Shown here: piece by piece, positions 8,738 through 17,667 of the stretch | Layout of the letters: every line of letters begins with the position of its first letter | Position numbering within the stretch: the first letter of the stretch is position 1 | NCBI GenBank assembly: GCA_037178675.1 | Contig: JAYMGJ010000743.1 | Coordinates: 1-23,356, forward strand | Direction of reading: 5' to 3' | Origin: Scleroderma bovista | Taxonomy: Eukaryota > Basidiomycota > Agaricomycetes > Boletales > Sclerodermataceae | DNA: 23,356 nucleotides | Notes under the pieces: generated by a model | What the model saw: the letters and a program-made list of their open reading frames with translations, nothing else | Database searches by the model: none | Told to the model about the DNA's origin: nothing | Program-made: the position numbers and the translations under genes

Positions 8738-11700
8738 TCAAGGCTCAAAGCATTCTTGCCACTTGGAGCCATATGCCATTTGACTGAAGTCAAGCTCTAT
8801 ACCTCCCCTTGGCATAACTAACCTGGTAAATGGGCTATAGAATGGATGTCTGTTGCCAGCAGGCACCCACAGAAGCAACTGGCCATGTGGACCTTTAATC
8901 CATCCATCTTCATGAAGTCTAACACATTGGTGGAAAGCCTGTTTATCATGGAAGCAAAGGCTCTCACTGCCATGCAATGCATGAGCTGGAAAAGAAGAGA
9001 ACCTAATTGGATGGCATGAGATGGGATTCTGTGTATCACTATGCAAAGTAGCATTCATATCATGCACTGTATTATATAGAAATGAATACTTGTAACAATA
9101 TAGTTGAAGAGTAGTATGCTCACCATTGTGTGAAGAAGAAATGTAGCATTCATTTGATGGAGGGGACACTTGAACATCATTGATGATTCTGACCTCTTTG
9201 TTAGCATCCCAGACTTGCACAGTCATATCATCTGAGCCTGACACAATCCTTGTGCCATCAGGGGAGCATCCAACTGATGTAACCACAGAAGTGTAGCCTT
9301 GAAGTGGACTGCCAATCTGCACACCCCTGTCAGCATCCCAGACTCTCACAGTGTTGTCATCTGAGCCTGACACAATCCTTGTGCCATCAGGGGAGAATCC
9401 AACTGATCTGACCCAAGAAGTGTGGCCTTGAAGTGGACTGCCAATGTGCACACCCCTGTCAGCATCCCAGACTCTCACAGTCTTGTCATATGAGCCTGAC
9501 ACAATCCTTGTGCCATCAGGGGAGAATCCAACTGATCTGACCCAGTCAGTGTGGCCTTGAAGTGGACTGCCAATCTGCACACCCCTGTCAGCATCCCAGA
9601 CTCTCACAGTCTTGTCATCTGAGCCTGACACAATCCTTGTGCCATCAGGGGAGAATCCAACTGATATGACCGAAGAAGTGTGGCCTTGAAGTGGACTGCC
9701 AATCTGCACACCCCTGTCAGCATCCCAGACTCTCACAGTGTTGTCACCTGAGCCTGACACAATCCTTGTGCCATCAGGGGAGAATCCAACTGATATGACC
9801 AAAGAAGTGTGGCCTTGAAGTGGACTGCCAATCTGCACACCCCTGTCAGCATCCCAGACTCTCACAGTGTTGTCACCTGAGCCTGACACAATCCTTGTGC
9901 CATCAGGGGAGAATCCAACTGATCTGACCCAGTCAGTGTGGCCTTGAAGTGGACTGCCAATCTGCACACCCCTGTCAGCATCCCAGACTCTCACAGTCTT
10001 GTCACCTGAGCCTGACACAATCCTTGTGCCATCAGGGGAGAATCCAACTGATGTGACCCAAGAAGTGTGGCCTTGAAGTGGACTGCCAATCTGCACACCC
10101 CTGTCAGCATCCCAGACTCTCACAGTGTTGTCACCTGAGCCTGACACAATCCTTGTGCCATCAGGGGAGAATCCAACTGATGTGACCACAGAAGTGTGGC
10201 CTTGAAGTGGACTGCCAATCTGCACACCCCTGTCAGCATCCCAGACTCTCACAGTGTTGTCATCTGAGCCTGACACAATCCTTGTGCCATCAGGGGAGAA
10301 TCCAACTGATCTGACCCAGTCAGTGTGGCCTTGAAGTGGACTGCCAATCTGCACACCCCTGTCAGCATCCCAGACTCTCACAGTCTTGTCATGTGAGCCT
10401 GACACAATCCTTGTGCCATTAGGGGAGAATCCAACTGATATGACCACAGAAGTGTGGCCTTGAAGTGGACTGCCAATCTGCACACCCCTGTCAGCATCCC
10501 AGACTCTCACAGTGTTGTCACCTGAGCCTGACACAATCCTTGTGCCATCAGGGGAGAATCCAACTGATATGACCGAAGAAGTGTGGCCTTGAAGTGGACT
10601 GCCAATCTGCACACCCCTGTCAGCATCCCAGACTCTCACAGTCTTGTCATCTGAGCCTGACACAATCCTTGTGCCATCAGGGGAGAATCCAACTGATGTG
10701 ACCACAGAAGTGTGGCCTTGAAGTGGACTGCCAATCTGCACACCCCTGTCAGCATCCCAGACTCTCACAGTGTTGTCACCTGAGCCTGACACAATCCTTG
10801 TGCCATCAGGGGAGAATCCAACTGATCTGACCCAGAAGTGTGGCCTTGAAGTGGACTGCCAATCTGCACACCCCTGTCAGCATCCCAGACTCTCACAGTG
10901 TTGTCACCTGAGCCTGACACAATCCTTGTGCCATCAGGGGAGAATCCAACTGATATGACCAAAGAAGTGTGGCCTTGAAGTGGACTGCCAATCTGCACAC
11001 CCCTGTCAGCATCCCAGACTCTCACAGTCTTGTCATCTGAGCCTGACACAATCCTTGTGCCATCAGGGGAGAATCCAACTGATCTGACCCAGAAGTGTGG
11101 CCTTGAAGTGGACTGCCAATCTGCACACCCCCATCTGCATCCCAGACCCTCACAGTGTTGTCCCATGAGCCTGACACAATCCTTGTGCCATCAGAGGAGA
11201 ATGCAACTGAATTGACCCCCTCAGTGTGCCCCTGAAATGAACCCTGAGCAGCTGACCATTCTTTGTCATGCCCTTCAGCAATTTTTGCAATGCAGGGAAA
11301 TTTGACTCTTAACTCCCCATATGGTATGGCATTTGCAGGAGCAAATGGTAGTGCAGAGATGTACAAGTGGGGGGTGCTTGTGGAAACAGCAGTGGAGAAG
11401 TTATGGATGAATTTCACACCATCCCTTGCCAATCCTGCAACATCACCAGATCCTGTTTTCCCCTAGACAAATTGTATGTTAGACACTAACTCACCATCAT
11501 ACTGATCCATGTACTCACCTGAGACCATCTTGCAGCACTAGAAAGGGCATATACAGCATTACCAAGTACACCTAGCAAACTCAATACCTCAAACCAGAAC
11601 AGAATCCTTTCATTCCCCAGAATATCCTTCACATGTCCTGCAAGTCTGGGATCAAACTTGGTTGCCTCCAGATGCTTTGCCCAGAAGAGAGATGAGTATG

Positions 11701-14150
11701 ACAAATGAGATGGAATCTTGGCTTTGACTCTCTCAGCCAGACCAGGTACATCTGAATTGAGTAGAAAGGAGCTCTCCAGTCCACAGATATTGAAGCATAG
11801 ACCACCACGAAGGACACAGAGTGATGCAACAGCTAGGTCTGCCTGAATACCCAACTCGCCAACAAAATAGTCTCCACTCCGGGACTGATCAGTCAAGAAG
11901 TCATGGAACGAAGAATGGAGGAGCCGGATAGGGTTTTGGTGGTCAGTGACACCACTCAGTAATGAGCCCATGTGGTTGAGAATGAGGACAACATTGAAAC
12001 GATCATCCTCATGTGGGAACTGCATGCGCATTGCATGCAATGCACCCATTGGGAGTGGCTCCAGCGTGTAAAGAATCTGCCGCATCAAGGAGCGGAACCG
12101 TGCCAGAGGCTTTTCTCTCTTGACTACAACGCTTTTGAGGACGGTAACATACATCTTGTCTAGGAGTGTTGTCCCTTCCCGTGACGTGGGCACCATCAAA
12201 TCATAGAAGCGCTCCTTGACCGTCTCACCAGCAGTGTCTGATCCGATCCAGTCGCAGGCGAGTCGGGCCCACTCGAACAACCCATCAGCTCTGAGCACAA
12301 TCTGGTTGATCTCTGTTGCCCAATGTCCTGTTGATCCTTGAGTTGCTCGGATATATACATATGAATATCGTGTTCAGCAGGGACCTCGTCCAAAGAAACC
12401 GCTTGCACGAGCTGCGTATCACGGAGAGCACGCATGATGTCGGCTAGTGGTCGGGATGTGAGGAGTATGCGGAAATTGGAAGGGAGAGAAGCAGCCTTAG
12501 TGAGCACCTCCAGGATGTGCTTTCGTGATGCGTCAGATCCACTCTCATCCAATGCATCGATGACCACGACGACACTTCCGACTCTCCCATCCGAAACCTC
12601 CAACAAAGGCTTCAGGAGCTTTTCCCACTGTAGCATCACGTCGTGTGTGGCCTTGAGTGTGTTATCCTCCTTAATAGCTCCAAGCACCGCCCGTTGAAAA
12701 GCAGGGTCGCAGTTAGCCAGGTCGCGAACAATGTTCGACAGCACCTTTTGCTCTAGACGTTCCGGCAGCCGATCGCGCGCGAAGCAGAAGCATGAACAAA
12801 GCCCTCCCGCATTCTTGTACTGCAGCGCGACGGTGTGAGCGATGGCGGATTTGCCCCTGCCAGCCTGGCCGTGGAGCCAGAAGATCCGCGGCACATTACC
12901 AGCGGGGTCGTTAATCCAATCCACGATTTCTTTCAGAATTTCCACCCTCGTTCCATCCAGGCATTTCTTCGTCGTATTGAGTCCCGCGCCACCTGCATAT
13001 GCCATACTATCTAGGCTCAGGTCCTCCATGATATCAAGGACACGGTGGACGTTGATGTGCGTGTCGCGTACTGCGCGATCGCGGAATTCTTGCATCAATT
13101 CATCCAGAGCCTTGTTGTATTCGTCGACGACGGACTGTGCGTCGGAAAAGATGTTCTTTGCAGCTCGTTTCACTGAGATGATACCTAGTTAGAAGGGCGT
13201 GATAAAAGTATTCGGCGTGGCGTACAGAAGTTCTCGGTTTTGGAATAGTTTGCAATAAACTGGGCACAGCTACTGACCACTTGGGCGATGCACGTCAGTG
13301 TATCCTTCATCAGGTCCAGGGCCTCGGCATCCTCTTTGAGAAGCAACTCATAGACACTTTGAATCTTTGAAAGGAGGCCAGAGACCGAGTGGTCTAGGTT
13401 CGCTTGCGCAATGATCACCTGACAGTGATGTGAGATGCATGTCTCAGCCAACTAGAAGGGCGCACCTGAGCGGCACCGGTGAGAAGCCCCAGTGCCATCT
13501 GAGTGTAAGGGTGGACCTGTGTATAAATGTCATCCTGCTTGTCACTCCAAGTAAAATATGATATAGTACGTTTGCAATGGTACTGACTACGGTGTTGAAA
13601 GCCTTGAGTGGTTCGAGGTACGTCGAGCTGATGGTCTCTATTTGAGAGACGGTAGTGTTGATCCCACCAACAAGGTCAACGGCGTCTTGCGTAGGATGAG
13701 AGGCAGGTACTAGTGCATCGAGCTCTTTTTTGGCAGCATCGATTTCGTCACGCACAGTCATAGGAGCGACTGCCTGGTCCACTGTGCTTGTCGGTGCGGG
13801 CGGCTAATTTGAAGACGAGCGGGTCAGCCACTACATGGCCTTAGATCCGCTTGAATAAATGCACTCACGCTCATAGGGGCACTTGCGATCGTTTGGTTGG
13901 AACGACTAAACGGTAATAAATTCTTCAATTTCTCCAGTTTTCCCGTGGCGATGCCGGTGGATCTCGCCGATGTGGAAGCGATATTGGGGACAAGAGCGGG
14001 CGATGTCCCTTGGGTCTGATTTCTTTTTGGTTGATCAAGACGCTCTCTTGCAAAGAACCAATTGCGTACCAGGGCAAACTGGGGGTCCGATGTGGCTTGA
14101 ATGGGTTTGGTTTTCCAGGGCTTCAGCTTAGAGCGACGAATATTGGCCAT
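8738..14150 (-). CDS. NACHT-WD40 NLR-like (STAND) gene, frameshifted
   Basis: An intracellular signalling NTPase of the fungal NLR type; by family analogy, in non-self recognition. Exons, minus strand: 14150-13869, 13803-13570, 13516-13466, 13418-13226, 13172-11519, 11462-9124, 9066-8738. All introns are GT-AG (65, 53, 47, 53, 56, 57 bp) and keep phase. The total is about 1,690 codons. The N-terminal ~300 residues are basic, then helical ([34 protein letters not shown]), perhaps a HeLo/Goodbye-like domain, not identified. The NACHT follows with Walker A GQAGRGKS (about 12850) and Walker [12 protein letters not shown] (about 12550), then [13 protein letters not shown]. Next come 16 WD repeats, then a C-terminal domain with [18 protein letters not shown]. 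Three apparent 1-nt frameshifts: about 12311-12345, 11091 and 10834. Either this is a pseudogene or allele, or the repeat was misassembled. Confidence 0.85.
9190..11240 (-). repeat. 16-copy, 129-bp WD40-encoding tandem array
   Basis: Each 129-bp unit encodes 43 residues around [29 protein letters not shown] and SPLQGHT. Fourteen inner units are nearly identical at the DNA level; the first ([20 protein letters not shown]) and last ([28 protein letters not shown]) are diverged, as expected at array edges. Differences between inner copies fall at few sites: the residue after GHT (Ser or Asp), the next (Val, Ser, Trp, Leu), the one before SVGFSP (Thr, Ile, Arg), the residue after SGS (Asp, Gly, His, Tyr) and two later (Lys or Asn). 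Two copies, at about 11091 and 10834, lack one base. Confidence 0.95.
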
Positions 14151-16111
14151 GTGTGACTCGACGATGGCAATACGGGTTTGTTGAAATCTTGCACTTGGAG
14201 GTCGAGAGCAGCAAGGATGGGAAGCGGGTTTTCAGGCTTGTACAGCCTGTTTGCAACCTGGTGCTTTACACGCTGCAGGGTCGGGTTTTCAAATTTCATT
14301 TCAGCTCTGGCACGAGTCAAGGAGCACTGCGACTGCCTAACATACGTACTGAGCCTCGAAGGCATTCGAAGGTGTCCGTCGACTGGGGTAAGTGATTCTT
14401 CCGATTGGCCCGCTCGTCCGCAAGGGAAAGCTCCGGTCAACTTTATCTCGTCAGAAGGTGCACCCCACCCCTTTATTCGTCTAACCCTCCATGTATGGCT
14501 TACAAACCACCTGCATCTCTGGGCATTCTGCAGGGTACGCATGATACCCGCCTCGATGATACATAAACCTGATGGGTGAGTGCACCAGTGTAGGCCTTGA
14601 CATTCGGATGATATGCCCCCTTCCGGCACTGCTGCCCTCAGCATCGGTGAATCCTATCGCATCTGCGTGTCCGGCCTAAGCAGCAGGACACTCTGTCGTA
14701 GTGACCCCTGGACGTCTCGCCTTGTCGATGTTTCCTGTGCATAAATACATCGAATTTCTCATCTCTTTGCGACTGTCTCTCCTGGGGCGCAAGCAGATGC
14801 TACTAAATTGGCTAAGCTTGATCTTCAAGTGGCATCATAGGTTGGTACGAATGGGATGGCCAAGGCTCGTCAACAGATAGGTCTGATCTGACAACGGGCC
14901 ACCTGCCTTGTGATCGCAGACTCCATCTCTAGCCCCACAGTCGAGACGTGTTTGAGATGCCGTGTATTTCGTGTCGGCAGTGAGATTTATACAAGAACAA
15001 TGTACGTTCCCATTGTCTGTTTGGTGCCGCTCACATACATACTTAGGAGGTGCTCATTGGATCCCTACCTCGTCATGGCCAGTCAGCTATTGCAACATAT
15101 ATGTGACATCCAATACGGGGGCTCTGCAGATAAGGAGGGACAAGTCGCGGTCACGCACTATGAGTACTGGTATACCTATTGTTACGGGTTCTTTGGATGT
15201 ACGATATGCGATTGGCTCTTTTGAGGGTCATACCTTGACCCCACTACATCAGGCATAACTGACACCCACCCAAGCCTTATCTTGTTGCAGAGGAACCCAA
15301 CAAAGTGAATTGGGCCGGACTATGCTGGCATAGTGGTTGCCGTTTAAGCTTTATCGTCCGAGACGGGGGTGGTACCGTCTGGCTGCCCATCGGTGATTTT
15401 ATTGTATCTGGCAGACTGAGTATGAGCAAGACGAGCATGTGGGGAACTGGGATGCAAGGTATTTAATCTATTGGTGGAGTGAGATTTAGATTAGACAGGG
15501 TATAAATGTGTATGTGACGCGTACGCCGATCCAGTTTCCACTAGGTGGGATTGGCATCGTATATTGTCGTGCACGATTGTAGTTGTCTATATGCACAAGC
15601 TGAATACCGAAGAACGAAGAAAGCGTCCGCATAAACTCGTTGCCCGAGGCCACAGCGCGTGAGCCATTGAGCATATGAAATACTTTCAATGCACCGTGAA
15701 CTCGCATTCCTCGTTAGTTGGAAAAGTACCTCCACGAAGGGGGGAAAAATTCCAAAATTATTAGACCAGCCCAAGTAATCTGAATCGAGTTTTACGATCC
15801 CATGAAGGGGAAAATGTGAGCCACGAAGTGAACTGAAAGGCGAGGTAATACTTCTCTGTCCATCAAGGATCCCATCCCGCCTTCTCATCCGCAGAATGAA
15901 TGGCAGAACTTCCCAAAGTATGCCCACCACCATCCACACATTCCGTGAAAAAACCAATGAATTTATCCCATACTGCACCTAAACCAAGGTGGCGTCAACC
16001 CCAAACGAACCCGCCGAGGGCCCTCCTATGTTGGACAGCACCACTGGGTAAATACTCTCTGTCCAACAGTACCTCTGTATGCTGACTCGGACGCAATATC
16101 TTCATATAAGA
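14151..16111. other. Unassigned region upstream of the NLR-like gene
   Basis: The first few hundred bases should hold the NLR-like gene's promoter, though no element could be named. The longest ORFs (14123-14644 minus, 173 codons, overlapping the NLR start in another frame; 15541-15978 minus, 145 codons) have no motif I recognise, and no splice chain linking them was found. A TATA-like gggtataaatgtg is at about 15489. I see no repeat or transposon ends. Confidence 0.45.
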
Positions 16112-16420
16112 ATGTTCATGGGTACCTGCGCCATGATCAGTGGAGGCTGGGTCAGGCCACTGGCCCACATGATGTGCTGCATGGGAAAGGCGCCTTCTTC
16201 AGCGGACACAGCTGCGCGATAAAGATGGGGGACGAGACCGGAACTTGTGCGGAAGAGAATGGCACGAGCCTCGCCCGATCCCCACGACGCCTTTCAAAGC
16301 CTTGGTTACTCGAAAGCCTCCCCGGTTCGACTCAGGATCCCGGGCATATACGAGCGTCAAGGCTGCTTGACTGGTACGTCGCTCAGTTGTTATGACTGGA
16401 CCCTGCGAGAATTGATCGAA
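16112..16420. repeat. Copy 2 of the dispersed duplicated segment
   Basis: This is the diverged partner of 1014-1330, in the same orientation, opening with atgttcatgggtacctgc and ending at attgatcgaa. It has no HMG-box coding sequence beside it; on its left is unassigned DNA and on its right the nucleoporin-like fragments. It lacks the GAGTACT mini-repeat of copy 1 and has extra bases around gataaagatgggggacga. Confidence 0.85.
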
Positions 16421-16525
16421 GGGGTGGATGCAATACCGGTGGTGACTGGCGCCGCTGTGCCATGCTGACTAGGTGCTGCTACAGCATGAACCAGTCTGAA
16501 TATCAGATATCAGATTCCGAATTAC

Positions 16526-17023
16526 TTACCAGTTGCCGCGCCGTTGTCGCGGGCTTGTTCTGACCAAAAATGCCTCCGTGAGCACCAAAAGTACCAGGTG
16601 TGTTGGTATTGGGTCCAAACTCGTTCCCGTGGTTGCGGTAGTGTTGGTAGAACCAAAGGTACCTGTACCCCTACCAAACCCAGAGGTGCCTCCCCCAAAG
16701 GCACCAAAGGCAATAGCGGGTTTATGTGCACTGAAGATAGAGGTTGTTGTCGCTGGTTGTCGCAAGCCGCCTATCATCCAAAGATACCAACTTGCTCAGC
16801 AAACAAGGAGAGAAAAAGAACGACCCTAAAGATACCAAAGGGGATGATGGTGGTATTAGTGGTGCCCAGGTTGCCAAACATTGGGTTTGCAACGTGTTGC
16901 TACTGAGGGACATGATCGTTCATATGGTTGAATGGGAAAGAGGAGTTGACTTGTACATACCTCCGCTTCCGAAGGTGCCAGGTTGTCCAAAGGCTATTCC
17001 CTGTTGCTGCTGCTGTAGGTTAG
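16526..17023 (-). pseudogene. FG-repeat nucleoporin fragments, broken frame
   Basis: Reading leftwards on the minus strand, a first piece (about 17023-16961) gives PSWANLQQQQQGIAFG and QPGTFGSGG, ending at a good GTATGT donor at 16960. Further on are MFGNLGTTN, then FGAFGGGTSGFGRGTGTFG (about 16720-16660). After a one-base frame change comes PGTFGAHGGIFGQNKPA (about 16615-16550), ending before a GTAAGT donor. Dense FG dipeptides spaced by Thr/Asn/Gly and the phrase IFGQNKPA are typical of FG nucleoporins, most like the Nup98/Nup116/Nup145N group, but the exact member is unsure. Stops and shifts between the pieces, and no scaffold domain, indicate a dead fragment. Confidence 0.6.
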
Positions 17024-17169
17024 CCCACGATGGACTGAGTTCATCCCTTCAGCACAAATCGTGTCCTCGTCGTCGCGGACGTCCTCAACGCTCGCAATGC
17101 TGACCAAGGTGTGGTCAAATATCGTTCCCGCGGTGGACACCAAAAGTTTAGAAGGTTGACGGGGCGGTT

Positions 17170-17413
17170 CAACGCAGTCGAAACGAAAGCTGGCATTCAA
17201 CACCGTCGAATGCGAGAAGTCTACCAAAAAATGCATCAGCATATCCTGTTCTCAACGATTTCGTGACGCTGCACATAGAATCCTTCAGTGCACTGTTCGA
17301 TGACTCGGGATTACCCAAAGGCGACGGGGACGACCAACTTGGGTTACTCTCACTCGGATGCGACGGAAGCAGGGAGGATGAAATTTCAAATTTGCACATT
17401 GAAGGTCTCCACC
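17170..17413 (+). pseudogene. RPA2: RNA polymerase I subunit RPA2 N-terminal fragment
   Basis: The plus strand encodes KLAFNTVECEK, then after a one-base frame change (about 17218) PKNASAYPVLNDFVTLHIE, SFSALFDDSGLPKGDGDD and LGLLSLG. This matches the RPA2/RPA135 N-terminus in order (FNTL.RE., a P-K-x-x-A-Y/F-P step, HI.SFNALF, GLL.LG). It covers only the first ~60-70 residues of a protein of roughly 1,200. There is no ATG in frame (a TGA lies just upstream), so it cannot be a working gene. The last ~20 codons (DEISNLHIEGLH) may belong to RPA2 or to the N-terminus of the BUB3 gene that resumes beyond the retrotransposon. The fragment ends at the left LTR. Confidence 0.6.
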
Positions 17414-17635
17414 TGTCAAACCTCCAACAATCGTAGTCGTACGTGAGACCTTGAGTGCTAGAATAGAGATCAATTCGACATCGAACGGAAACAACATACA
17501 ACGATACCTAGAATAGAGAAGCACGACGTTAGGGAAAAGAAAGGGAAAGAGGAGTCAGCGGATACATATGACGAGTATGTATTTGATATTAACTACACAG
17601 CGTGCACGGACCTGAGAAAACGGAAACTTGTAACA
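17414..17635 (-). repeat. 3' LTR (element orientation), 222 bp
   Basis: Begins TGTCAAACC and ends CTTGTAACA on the plus strand. Compared with the other LTR it keeps CG at six places where the partner has TG. It contains AGCACGACGTT (17520-17530), which pairs exactly as expected with the primer-binding site. Confidence 0.95.
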
Positions 17636-17648
17636 TTACCCCCTTCTC
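17636..17648 (-). promoter_or_regulatory. Polypurine tract
   Basis: On the element's sense strand GAGAAGGGGGTAA sits directly before the 3' LTR. This purine run is the expected RNase-H-resistant primer for plus-strand DNA synthesis. Confidence 0.75.
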
Positions 17649-17667
17649 AAGAATCGCGTCCCGCGAT

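Noticed and set aside
14123..14644. 173-codon minus-strand ORF upstream of the NLR-like gene
   Set aside because: Overlaps the NLR first exon in another frame and shows no domain or codon pattern supporting translation.
16994..17242. 82-codon minus-strand ORF opposite the RPA2 fragment
   Set aside because: Partly complementary to the RPA2-like coding stretch, which has recognisable homology; the minus reading has none that I know.
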